From the NCBI GenBank assembly GCA_045539315.1, contig JAZQFC010000014.1:1-16869 (forward strand): a DNA stretch of 16,869 nucleotides. The letters are read 5' to 3'. Positions 8,501 through 15,380 of the stretch are shown piece by piece. Source of the DNA: RUG11462 sp045539315. GTDB lineage: Bacteria > Bacillota > Clostridia > Oscillospirales > Acutalibacteraceae. The position numbers and the translations under genes are program-made. Under the pieces are notes generated by a model. That model was not told the DNA's origin and did not search any database. It saw nothing but the letters and a program-made list of their open reading frames with translations. How positions within the stretch are numbered: position 1 is the stretch's first letter; each line of letters opens with the position of its first letter.

Positions 8501-11087
8501 TCAAATCACTTTCACCTGTTTTAGAGATCGTTATCTTGGCATTATTAGTAACTTCATCAATTTCATACAAAGCTTCGAAGCCCTCTGCAACTTCCATATG
8601 ATCCAATTCCCAGGTACTAATGCTATTTAAGTTGATTACAGTAGATACTTTCTTTACATCCTCAATAGCGTCAGCTTTAACATCCAACCAGTACAAAGAA
8701 CCAATAGGAATTCTGTCCGCATTTGGATCAGACGGAACTATAGAAATCGTATTTTCATCAGATGTTCCTTTAATAGTAATATAACCCTCTTCATAGGATT
8801 TATTGCCCATATTATCGCAGAGCTCAAAACGTACTGTATGCGTTCCGTTAGGAAGCGTAACATCGCTGATGCTCATTAAGCCATCTTCGGTACATTTCAC
8901 ACCCTGTTCAAGCATAACGCCATCAATATATGCCTTAGCAGAATCAACATCTATGCCTGTATAGTTTGACTTTGTAGTATCCTCAGTTGCTTTAACGGTA
9001 AAGGCAACCTTATTTGAATCCACAACCTGACCATCCACAGGAATAGGATCATCTGTTCTGTCATGTGAAACACTAATATCGCCAAACACAGGTGGTTCTC
9101 GATCATCAACTGCAGACGAATAATCCACTGTAAAATCATCGATATAGAAAGTATACTTAGCATTTCTTGAAAAACCGTCAGCAGTTGCATTAATCATCGG
9201 AAAGAAAGCAAGGTATATCCATGTATCATTGAAAGAAGATATATCCGCTGAAATATAACGCCAACCGTTATAACCCAAATCATCACCAGGGTTAATAGTA
9301 TAAACATCGACTGAATTATAGTTCCAGTCCTCTGCATATAAACGAAGAGCAAGGCCATCTAATTCTTCAATCTCAGGAAGATAAACCCATACACCAAGCC
9401 TTTTCGCACCTGGGTCCAATTCAACCCATTGACTGGTAGCGTAGCATTGAAGCCAACCGCCGGTATAACCAAATTTAGAATTAGTAAGATCGAACTCCAT
9501 AGCAAGAGCGCCGTCGCCGTTATAAACTTTGCCGGTATCCTTTGTGACCTGATACAAATCAGCACCAAGTCCATAACTACTTCCTAATTGAAGGATAAAG
9601 TCTTCTGTTCCTTCTTCAAAGTCATACAAAACTTGGGATGCTTTACCTAGCACTAAATCTGCAGAGCAGGTTATATCTGTATCTGCGAATTTAGCAGTAA
9701 TTTTACCATTTGTAAGTCCAGTTGAAGCATCACACGCAGTAAATTTATTGTCTGAAACAGTACCAAGCGCTGAATCTGATAATTCATAAGAAATATCATC
9801 ATCTTGAAGCGCAACTTCACTTACACCATACATAGCAGTTACATCAAGGTCAACAGTTTTGCCGTAAGGTGCAGTAATTGTATTTTGAGCAAATTTAATT
9901 GTATCAGGAACAACTACGTTGATAGTGTCTTCGCCTACAACTTCGCCGTCATATACCATTTGAACAACTGCTTGACCCACAGTACCGTTAGATGTGAACA
10001 CACCGTCTTTTACAGTACCCATTGATGCATCTTTGAGTTGCCATGAGATATCTTCAGGAACATCTGCAGGACCACCTGATTTATCAGCGCCTGTAGCATT
10101 AACTTTTACAGATGCGCCTGGTGTTACAAAAGTATCTTCTGCTTCCAAAGTAGCGTGGTCAAATTTTCCGTCTGCTACTGCATCAGAAACAACCAAGATA
10201 CTTGAAAGTGTTTGACGCTCTGAACCGTCAGAAGGACGGCTTTGCATAACTAGTTCGCCTGTACCTTCGCGCTCTGTTATAAATGTTGAAGAACCGCCAC
10301 CGTCACAGTTGATAGCGTTTACACAGCCAAGAGCAAGCATAGTTTCTGCCATTTCATGGTTTGTAAAACCAGCTGAATAAGGTGATTGACGACCGTCGTT
10401 CATCATAAGCACAAGTGTACCGTCTTCTTTAATACCAATTACTGATCGCGGTGCACCTTCACTTGTATGGTCTTCGGTAGCATAAAGACTCTTGCCGTCT
10501 TTTACTAACCAATGGAAACAGATCGTCTGAGCCATCCACTCGTTACCTGTGAGTGCTGCTTTTGGCTCACGAAGTTCTGCTTTACCATCTTTAGTAATAG
10601 CAAGATAACCGCCACCAGGCGAATTTGCTCTGTCATCATAAAGAACTTTGCCTTTGTAAACGAGCAAACCATAAGGGTGTGTGAAGCTCCATGTAAGTGA
10701 AACGTTCATCGCACCGACTACGTTAAGACCAAGGTTCTCTTCAGCGTGAGTAGCGTGATCTCTAACGATTTGAGTACCCCAGTTAGATGTGTCAGTATAG
10801 TCGACATCTTCTGAAATATTTTTTTGACCAGGCATAACAGAAATGTTAGGGTTGGATAAATCAACCTCCATTACGTGAACAACATTTCTTCTGCTGCCTT
10901 CGTCATCATTGATAACGATTTCTGACTCAGTAGCACCAGGTGCTAAAGCATAATCATTTTTTTCAATGATGTTGTAGTAGTCGCAGTCTGATTTAGACAA
11001 ATCATATTCAATATCTGCGAATACTGACATTGGAATAATGCTAACAACCATCAAAAGTGCTAACATTATCGCGGTGATTTTTTTCAA
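5523..11087 (-). CDS. Giant secreted NAGPA-type phosphodiester glycosidase with carbohydrate-binding-like and wall-binding-type modules (paralogue 2)
   Basis: This encodes about 1,854 residues from a TTG start; in-frame ATGs at 11093 and 11096 are alternatives. The TTG is preferred because GGAG (11097-11100) then has 9-nt spacing and the protein aligns with the paralogue's MKK start. A signal peptide ends near SVFA. Residues about 66-300 are the NAGPA-type domain with RSVIGI and NCDGGGSSTF. Ig-like segments run to about 480. A jelly-roll, carbohydrate-binding-like module starting LYDFEEGTEDF spans about 485-660, followed by an Ig/Big-like domain. A cohesin-like beta-sandwich (tentative) spans about 780-920. 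Residues about 950-1005 form a His/Cys module (CTETGYTG..FCEAC...ATGHTY..KCKDC) of a type common in Firmicute adhesins. Eight repeats and a tail nearly identical to that of paralogue 1 end the protein. The substrate is unknown. Confidence 0.9.
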   Translation of the reverse strand: MKKITAIMLALLMVVSIIPMSVFADIEYDLSKSDCDYYNIIEKNDYALAPGATESEIVINDDEGSRRNVVHVMEVDLSNPNISVMPGQKNISEDVDYTDTSNWGTQIVRDHATHAEENLGLNVVGAMNVSLTWSFTHPYGLLVYKGKVLYDDRANSPGGGYLAITKDGKAELREPKAALTGNEWMAQTICFHWLVKDGKSLYATEDHTSEGAPRSVIGIKEDGTLVLMMNDGRQSPYSAGFTNHEMAETMLALGCVNAINCDGGGSSTFITEREGTGELVMQSRPSDGSERQTLSSILVVSDAVADGKFDHATLEAEDTFVTPGASVKVNATGADKSGGPADVPEDISWQLKDASMGTVKDGVFTSNGTVGQAVVQMVYDGEVVGEDTINVVVPDTIKFAQNTITAPYGKTVDLDVTAMYGVSEVALQDDDISYELSDSALGTVSDNKFTACDASTGLTNGKITAKFADTDITCSADLVLGKASQVLYDFEEGTEDFILQLGSSYGLGADLYQVTKDTGKVYNGDGALAMEFDLTNSKFGYTGGWLQCYATSQWVELDPGAKRLGVWVYLPEIEELDGLALRLYAEDWNYNSVDVYTINPGDDLGYNGWRYISADISSFNDTWIYLAFFPMINATADGFSRNAKYTFYIDDFTVDYSSAVDDREPPVFGDISVSHDRTDDPIPVDGQVVDSNKVAFTVKATEDTTKSNYTGIDVDSAKAYIDGVMLEQGVKCTEDGLMSISDVTLPNGTHTVRFELCDNMGNKSYEEGYITIKGTSDENTISIVPSDPNADRIPIGSLYWLDVKADAIEDVKKVSTVINLNSISTWELDHMEVAEGFEALYEIDEVTNNAKITISKTGESDLTGTAVLAKLPIRTWESDRVKNGEYTPEQMWQNKWICSMGIKISTNLGKVTFVDGSASTFSMTPVKVDTELYSNAAGMGEDYSSKTSWHQHTAVALDDKAATCTETGYTGRTFCEACNSVVDWGTTVKATGHTYEVEDGVLKCKDCDKLFNGELDGKTYVDGIALDGWVGDSYYKDGAMLKGIQAVDGVYYDFGEDGVCKNKVKYTGLYKDGDVYKYLYLGAFKNGWQMINNEWYYFDTTTNEAATGEQEIIKGVTFEFEETGRLVNGAWYKDSIGYKYYYGPDCYEDCFADIDGERYYFAGVYRYEKGIHGIKGSVGNDTLAYEFGKNGVLIGEYKGTGLVVASEGTYYFIDGVAQTGLHFVDGKYYYFHALYGWSYAYRTYNVTDLNGYDFTPGTYEFDENGAIIDKNGYYEENGVNYYYINNVRIRSKLVKIDGEYYYLDADGQIFKDGKVYVSSSACDLPAKANYYFGADGKALNGVIDGKLYTNGQLAPTGLHKVGDDYYYSESGKVIVDRKYYASKTNCDLAAKTYYFFDAEGKALKGVVDGKLYINGQVAPTGLTKYGEDYYYSESGKVVVDRRYYAAKTNCDLAAKEYYYFGADGKMLQGVVDGKLYINGQPAKRGLVKFGDDYYYSESGKVIVDKRYYAAMTNCDLPAKEYYFFGADGKMLQGVVDGKLYIKGQIAPTGLTKYADDYYYSESGKVIVDRRYYAAKTNCDLAAKDYYFFGVDGKMLQGVVDGKLYIKGQIAPTGLTKYAGDYYYSESGKAVTGKYYAAKTNCDLAADTYYYFGEDSKMLEGVSNGKLYIGGQIAPTGLTKYEGDYYYSESGKVVTGKYYAAKTNCDLDAKAYYYFGEDGKMLEGVVDGYLYLGGKRAPTGLTKYGKNYYYSQSGKLATGKCYASVTNCDLTAKEYYYFDEDGTFRNGVYTETDGVYYYEAGKRVFAGLVEVDGSFYYAGSGGKCATDTKRLCLKSSCVLPINREYTFGADGKIVK
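5526..7205 (-). repeat. C-terminal array of eight 63-67-residue repeats plus tail, paralogue 2
   Basis: In translation order the units lie at 7205-7011 (65 aa), 7010-6819, 6818-6627, 6626-6435 and 6434-6243 (64 aa each), 6242-6054 and 6053-5865 (63 aa each), and 5864-5664 (67 aa); the 46-residue tail is 5663-5526. The consensus matches the other array: DYYYSESGKV, RRYYAAKTNCDL, YYFFGADGKMLQGVVDGKLYI, GQIAPTGLT. Unit number, the position of the one-residue-shorter units, and the tail ending YTFGADGKIVK agree with paralogue 1, so the array was probably duplicated as a block. Confidence 0.88.
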
Positions 11088-11171
11088 AATCATCATCTCC
11101 TTTTAATATTTTCGTAAATCATCATTTAAGCACAATATCCTCAAAAGAAAATTATACAAATTTACATAATA

Positions 11172-11200
11172 ATTCTACCACTTTTTAGTATAAAAATCAA
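11172..11200 (-). promoter_or_regulatory. Probable sigma-A promoter of paralogue 2
   Basis: On the minus strand, TTGATT (11200-11195) and TAGAAT (11177-11172) are 17 nt apart, giving a leader of about 75-80 nt. The leader holds AATTTGTATA, a half-site also found just after the promoter of paralogue 1. A TATAAT at 11156-11151 is an alternative -10 but lacks a good -35. Confidence 0.55.
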
Positions 11201-11234
11201 GGAAACAAGCAGTTTTTTAGCGTTGTCATGTTTA

Positions 11235-11258
11235 ACAAAAAAGCGCGCGCATTTTTGT
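11235..11258. promoter_or_regulatory. GC-core palindrome between divergent promoters
   Basis: This 24-bp near-palindrome is ACAAAAA and TTTTTGT around an alternating GCGCGCGC core, with one A/A mismatch pair. It stands out in very AT-rich DNA. It lies between the promoters of paralogue 2 (leftward) and glyQS (rightward), about 35 nt upstream of the former and 70 nt upstream of the latter. It may be a protein-binding site or a relic terminator. Apart from this and the two promoters I see nothing in 11101-11385. Confidence 0.4.
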
Positions 11259-11329
11259 GCAATATTAAATTTTGGAAATTTTATAGATATAAACACTGCA
11301 CACGAAGGATATTTTATAGTAAATTGTAC

Positions 11330-11358
11330 TTGAAATTGTATTCAACCTTTGTTATAAT
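11330..11358 (+). promoter_or_regulatory. Sigma-A promoter of glyQS
   Basis: TTGAAA (11330-11335) and TATAAT (11353-11358) are 17 nt apart, with the transcript start near 11365. The leader is only about 33 nt, too short for a T-box riboswitch. Confidence 0.8.
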
Positions 11359-11397
11359 GTTGTAGATATTATTTTATTTTAAGGAATGAAAACAATT

Positions 11398-12777
11398 ATG
11401 GAAAGCAAATTGAAATCTATTGACAAAGTGGTTGCGCTTTGCAAAAACAGAGGTTTTATTTTCCCTGGTTCTGAAATTTACGGTGGTCTTGCTAACACTT
11501 GGGACTATGGTCCTCTCGGCTCAAGACTTAAAAACAATGTAAAAGATACTTGGAGAAAAAGATTTATTCAAGAAAGACCTAATTCTTATGAGGTTGACGC
11601 TGACATTTTGATGAACCCAAGAGTTTGGGAAGCATCTGGTCATGTATCTAGCTTTTCTGACCCACTTCTTGACTGTAAAGAGTGTAAAATGCGTCACAGA
11701 GCAGATAACCTTATTGATGACTTTGACCCTAATGCTCACGCTGACGGTATGACAAAAGAAGAGATGTTCCAATTTATTAAAGACCATTCTATTCCTTGTC
11801 CTCACTGTGGCAAACATAATTTTACTGATATTCGTGAGTTTAATCTTATGTTCCAGACATTTAGAGGCGTTACTAACGATTCAAAGAGCATTATTTATCT
11901 TCGTCCTGAAAATGCCCAAGGTGAATATGTAAATTTCCTTAATGTTCAAAGAACTATGAGAGCAAAACTTCCATTCTCTATCGGTCAAATTGGTAAAGCA
12001 TTTAGAAATGAGATTACTCCTGGTAACTTTACTTTTAGAACTATTGAGTTTGAACAAATGGAATTTCAGACTTTCTGTAAAGAAGGTACTGATACTGACC
12101 TTTATGATTTTTATAAAGAATATGGTATGAAATATTATCAAGACCTTGGTCTTCCTGCTGAAAAGTTAAGATTCCACGACCATGAGAAACTTGCTCACTA
12201 TGCAAAAGCCGCTTGTGATATTGAATACTTATTCCCATTTGGCTGGGGCGAGATTAATGGTACTCATAACAGAACTGATTTTGACTTAACTCGTCACCAA
12301 GAATATTCAGGTCAAAAACAAGAGTATCTTGACCCTGAAACAAATGAGAAATTTATTCCGTTTATTATTGAATCTACTTACGGTCTTGACAGAACTGTTC
12401 TCGCTTTACTTTGCGAAGCATATGACGAAGAAGTCCTTGACGCAGAGAAAAATGACACTCGTGTTGTTTTACACTTAAGCCCTGTTATTGCTCCTTATAA
12501 AGCGGCAGTTTTACCACTTTCTAAAAAACTTTCTGACAAGGCTTTTGAAGTTCAACAAAAACTTTCAAAATCATTTATGGTTGACTTTGATGTTACAGGT
12601 TCTATCGGTAAGCGTTACCGCAGACAAGATGAAATCGGTACTCCTTACTGTATTACTTATGACTTTGAATCTGAAGAAACAGGCAAAGTTACTGTTCGTG
12701 ACAGAGATACTATGCAACAAGAACTCGTTGCAATAGAAGACCTCGAGCAATATCTTGCAGATAAAATTAAATTTTAA
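11398..12777 (+). CDS. glyQS: Glycine--tRNA ligase, single-chain alpha2 type
   Basis: The enzyme charges tRNA(Gly) with glycine in the cytoplasm. The ATG at 11398 (459 aa) is preferred over the in-frame ATG at 11386, because the AAGGA at 11381-11385 abuts the earlier one and the family typically starts shortly before KVVALCKNRGF. Visible landmarks are the N-terminal FPGSEIYGGLANTWDYGPLG block (about 22-41), a Cys-pair zinc-type insert (C93, C96, C134, C137), class II motif 2 beginning FRNEITPGNFTFR (202-214), motif 3 ESTYGLDR (325-332), and a C-terminal anticodon-binding domain (about 353-455, starting TRVVLHLSPVIAPYKAAVLPL). The length is normal for bacterial alpha2 GlyRS. Residue 216 is Ile in FRTIEFEQ, where relatives I recall have Arg (RTREFEQ). 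The gene is monocistronic, with its own promoter and terminator. Confidence 0.96.
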   Translation: MESKLKSIDKVVALCKNRGFIFPGSEIYGGLANTWDYGPLGSRLKNNVKDTWRKRFIQERPNSYEVDADILMNPRVWEASGHVSSFSDPLLDCKECKMRHRADNLIDDFDPNAHADGMTKEEMFQFIKDHSIPCPHCGKHNFTDIREFNLMFQTFRGVTNDSKSIIYLRPENAQGEYVNFLNVQRTMRAKLPFSIGQIGKAFRNEITPGNFTFRTIEFEQMEFQTFCKEGTDTDLYDFYKEYGMKYYQDLGLPAEKLRFHDHEKLAHYAKAACDIEYLFPFGWGEINGTHNRTDFDLTRHQEYSGQKQEYLDPETNEKFIPFIIESTYGLDRTVLALLCEAYDEEVLDAEKNDTRVVLHLSPVIAPYKAAVLPLSKKLSDKAFEVQQKLSKSFMVDFDVTGSIGKRYRRQDEIGTPYCITYDFESEETGKVTVRDRDTMQQELVAIEDLEQYLADKIKF

Positions 12778-12781
12778 GTTT

Positions 12782-12809
12782 AAAAAGCCACCTTTTTGGT
12801 GGCTTTTTT
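12782..12809 (+). terminator. Rho-independent terminator of glyQS
   Basis: An 11-bp stem, AAAAAGCCACC (12782-12792) with GGTGGCTTTTT (12798-12808), has a TTTTT loop and a trailing T-run. It starts 5 nt after the stop codon. Confidence 0.93.
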
Positions 12810-12869
12810 GCATATTCTGTATATTTTTTGAATATTATTCATAAAATTAAATAAAAATGCATAAAACAC

Positions 12870-12898
12870 TTGACTTTTAATGTATATAGATGTATAAT
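12870..12898 (+). promoter_or_regulatory. Sigma-A promoter of the amino acid ABC operon
   Basis: TTGACT (12870-12875) and TATAAT (12893-12898) are 17 nt apart. The start is expected near 12905, about 26 nt before the ATG, leaving no room for a riboswitch. Confidence 0.82.
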
Positions 12899-12930
12899 CG
12901 AAGTATCTTAATTAAAAGGAGACAATATTT

Positions 12931-13779
12931 ATGAAAAAGTTAATTAAATTTATGGCACTTGCACTCGCAGTTGTTATGATGGTTTCATGCTTCGCTGCTT
13001 GTGGCGGTTCAAATGGTGTAAAAGTTATTGACATCCAATTAACAAACGAAGAATACGCTTTTGGTGTTGATAAAGACCAACCTGAACTTCTTAAACAAGT
13101 TAATGATTTCATTGCTGAAATCAAAGCAGACGGAACATTTGACGAAATCTGCGACAAGTACTTTGGTGGCGGTACACCTACACCAGTAGAATCCGCAAAA
13201 GAAGACCCTTCAAAAGACCAACTTGTTGTTGCAACAAACGCGGCTTTTGAACCATTTGAATACACAGAGGGCGATAAATACCTCGGTATCGATATGGAAA
13301 TCGCAAAACTCTTGGCTGACAAACTTGGTCTCGAACTCGTTATCAACAATATGAAATTCGAATCTGTTTGTACTAGTGTTGGTCAACACAAATGCGATAT
13401 TGCTATGGCTGGTCTTACTATTAATGAAGAAAGAAAGAAAGACGTTACTTTCTCTGATTCTTATTACAATGCTTCACAAAAAATCATTGTTAAAGAAGAC
13501 GACACTACTTTTGACGAATGCAAAACTGTAGAAGATGTTGAAGCTATTCTTAATGGTTTTGATAAAACAGTTAAAATCGGTGTTCAAAATGGTACAACTG
13601 GTCAATATTACATAGAAGGCGATGAAATTTGGGGATTTGCTGGCTTTGAGGCTGAATGTGTTGGTTATGACAACGGTTCACTCGCTATGCAAGATATGAT
13701 CAACGGAAATATTAGTTATGTTGTTCTTGATGAAGCTCCTGCTAATTGCATTGCTGAAGCTTTGAATGAAATGAACTAA
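12931..13779 (+). CDS. Amino acid ABC transporter substrate-binding lipoprotein, apparently circularly permuted
   Basis: This 282-residue extracytoplasmic lipoprotein is the receptor for a polar amino acid importer. AAAGGAG (12915-12921) lies 9 nt before the ATG. The signal peptide ends in CFAAC, with the lipid-anchored Cys at 24; Phe at -3 is a slightly unusual lipobox. Residues 97-282 match the SBP_bac_3 family: VATNAAFEPFEY, AMAGLTINEERKKDVTFSDSYY with the carboxylate-binding Arg at 168, and YVVLDEAPANCIAEAL with the amino-group Asp at 267. The protein stops at NEMN, where relatives continue for about 50 residues. That missing end, starting KVIDIQLTNEEYAFGVDKD and closing KADGTFDEICDKYFGG, is instead at residues 30-80, directly after the lipobox. 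A linker (about 81-96) joins the two. The ligand is not evident. It is the first gene of the operon and a hairpin follows it. Confidence 0.93.
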   Translation: MKKLIKFMALALAVVMMVSCFAACGGSNGVKVIDIQLTNEEYAFGVDKDQPELLKQVNDFIAEIKADGTFDEICDKYFGGGTPTPVESAKEDPSKDQLVVATNAAFEPFEYTEGDKYLGIDMEIAKLLADKLGLELVINNMKFESVCTSVGQHKCDIAMAGLTINEERKKDVTFSDSYYNASQKIIVKEDDTTFDECKTVEDVEAILNGFDKTVKIGVQNGTTGQYYIEGDEIWGFAGFEAECVGYDNGSLAMQDMINGNISYVVLDEAPANCIAEALNEMN

Positions 13780-13804
13780 TATTAAAAATCAAAAATAATT
13801 TAGT

Positions 13805-13830
13805 CCCCATCTTTTGATGGGGCTTTATTA
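13805..13830 (+). terminator. Hairpin between substrate-binding protein and permease genes (partial terminator)
   Basis: CCCCATC (13805-13811) pairs with GATGGGG (13816-13822) around a TTTT loop, followed by the interrupted tract CTTTATTA. The imperfect U-tract suggests leaky termination, which would leave more lipoprotein mRNA than permease/ATPase mRNA. It could also act as a 3' stabiliser. I see no promoter between it and the permease start. Confidence 0.6.
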
Positions 13831-13848
13831 TAGATAAAGGATTAACTT

Positions 13849-14559
13849 ATGGGAAATTTAGAAGCTAGATTTGAAAAGTTCTGGTTCATATTCATTGAAA
13901 AAAATGGATATGTAAAAGTTCTTGAAGGTCTTCAAAACACATTATTAATTGCAATATTAGGTTTGCTTATAGGTATTGTTATAGGCACGCTTATTGCAAC
14001 TGCTAGAGTATTGCCGAAATACAAAACTCTGCCTAAAATTTTAAATGGTTTTTGCTCATTTTACGTAGGGTTATTTAGAGGAACTCCTGTTGTTGTTCAA
14101 CTTCTTGTGGGTTATTTTGTTATACTCCCTCTTTTCGGAATGCATTTCACATCAGTAAATGTTTGTATTGCAATTTTCGGACTTAATTCTGCCGCATATA
14201 TTTCTGAAATAATGCGTGGTGGTATTAGTTCTGTTGATTCCGGACAAATGGAAGGCGGTAGAAGTGTTGGCTTGAGTTATGGTACAACAATGATGAAAAT
14301 TGTTATTCCTCAAGCGGTTAAAAACATTTTGCCAACTTTGGGTAATGAGTTTATTGCTCTTATAAAAGAAACTGCTGTTGTTAGTTTTGTAGGCGCAACC
14401 GACTTGTTTGTTGCATTTAACTATATTGGTAGTAACTCTTATGATTTTATTGTTCCTTATACTGTAATGGCAGTAATTTATATTGTTCTTGTAATGCTCA
14501 TTGCATTTTTGATAAGAATTATGGAAAGGAGTTTGAGGAAAAGTGATAGAGGTCGTTAA
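13849..14559 (+). CDS. Amino acid ABC transporter permease (HisM/GlnP family)
   Basis: This 236-residue membrane subunit would form the translocation channel with itself or a partner. AAAGGA (13836-13841) lies 7 nt before the ATG. About five hydrophobic segments are visible, around residues 26-52, 66-96, 101-118, 166-190 and 200-225. The family's GLFRGTPVVVQL block is at 75-86. The cytoplasmic EAA-type coupling loop is at 135-156, written EGGRSVGLSYGTTMMKIVIP, so the canonical EAA is EGG. Only one permease gene is present, so a homodimer is expected. The 3' end overlaps the ATPase gene by 17 nt, which implies translational coupling. Confidence 0.95.
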   Translation: MGNLEARFEKFWFIFIEKNGYVKVLEGLQNTLLIAILGLLIGIVIGTLIATARVLPKYKTLPKILNGFCSFYVGLFRGTPVVVQLLVGYFVILPLFGMHFTSVNVCIAIFGLNSAAYISEIMRGGISSVDSGQMEGGRSVGLSYGTTMMKIVIPQAVKNILPTLGNEFIALIKETAVVSFVGATDLFVAFNYIGSNSYDFIVPYTVMAVIYIVLVMLIAFLIRIMERSLRKSDRGR

Positions 14560-15337
14560 TCTTAATAAAAGCTTTGACAAACTCCATGTTTTAAAAGACA
14601 TAAATATTACTATTGAAAAAGGTGAAAAGGTAGTTGTAATTGGTCCTTCAGGTTCTGGTAAATCTACTTTTTTGCGTTGTCTTAACTGTATGGAAGACCC
14701 AACATCAGGTAGCATTATTTTCAACGGCGTTGATATTGCTGATATGAAAGTTGATATTAATATTCATCGTCAAAAAATGGGTATGGTTTTTCAACATTTT
14801 AATCTTTTTAATAATAAAACTGTTATTGAAAATATAATGTTAGCGCCTGTATATGTTGAGAAAAAGAAAAGAAAAAAACTAAAAAGAGCAAAATTCTTCG
14901 GGAAAGAAATAACTGAAGAGATTAAAAGTGTTAATCAAATTAAAGAAGAAGCAAGAGAACAAGCCGAACAGTTGCTTAAGAGAATTGGTCTTGAAGACAA
15001 AGCAGATGTTTATCCTTCTTCTCTTTCAGGCGGTCAAAAACAGCGTGTTGCAATTGTTCGCTCGCTTGCTATGAATCCTGATGTCATTCTTTTTGATGAA
15101 CCAACGAGCGCGCTTGACCCTGAAATGGTTGGCGAAGTTCTTGAACTTATGAAAGAACTCGCAGATGCAGGTATGACAATGGTTGTTGTTACTCACGAGA
15201 TGGGATTTGCAAAAGAAGTTGCTACCAGAGTTGTATTTATGGACGAGGGCAAAATTGTTGAAGAAAATAATCCGAAAGACTTTTTCGAAAACCCTCAAAA
15301 CCCAAGACTTCAAGACTTTTTATCAAAAGTTTTATAA
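14543..15337 (+). CDS. Amino acid ABC transporter ATP-binding protein (GlnQ family)
   Basis: This 264-residue ATPase powers the importer. It starts at a GTG inside the end of the permease gene, with GAGG (14535-14538) 4 nt upstream and AAGGAG a little further. The motifs are complete: Walker A GPSGSGKST (34-42), Q-loop Gln84 in MVFQHFNLF, ABC signature LSGGQ (161-165), Walker B VILFDEP (181-187), and switch His218 in VVTHEM. Family members are usually near 240 residues. The excess is a Lys-rich insertion at about 106-133 (EKKKRKKLKRAKFFGKE...), between the APV segment and the helix before the signature motif. It shares one transcript with the permease and ends at a bidirectional terminator. 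Confidence 0.96.
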   Translation: MIEVVNLNKSFDKLHVLKDINITIEKGEKVVVIGPSGSGKSTFLRCLNCMEDPTSGSIIFNGVDIADMKVDINIHRQKMGMVFQHFNLFNNKTVIENIMLAPVYVEKKKRKKLKRAKFFGKEITEEIKSVNQIKEEAREQAEQLLKRIGLEDKADVYPSSLSGGQKQRVAIVRSLAMNPDVILFDEPTSALDPEMVGEVLELMKELADAGMTMVVVTHEMGFAKEVATRVVFMDEGKIVEENNPKDFFENPQNPRLQDFLSKVL

Positions 15338-15340
15338 AAC

Positions 15341-15369
15341 AAAACCGCACTCAAACGAGTGCGGTTTTT
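15341..15369. terminator. Bidirectional terminator between convergent operons
   Basis: The 12-bp stem AAAACCGCACTC (15341-15352) with GAGTGCGGTTTT (15357-15368) has an AAAC loop. There is a T-run on the plus strand after it and a U-rich side on the minus strand. It ends the ABC operon (stop 15335-15337) from the left and the DUF4234-type gene (stop 15381-15383) from the right. Confidence 0.92.
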
Positions 15370-15380
15370 CATTTTGTTTA

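Noticed and set aside
11359..11397. T-box riboswitch upstream of glyQS
   Set aside because: The predicted leader is only about 33 nt and has no specifier or antiterminator structure.
14152..14724. 190-codon minus-strand open frame opposite the permease and ATPase genes
   Set aside because: It is antisense to two well-supported ABC genes, crosses their junction, and its product resembles no family I know.
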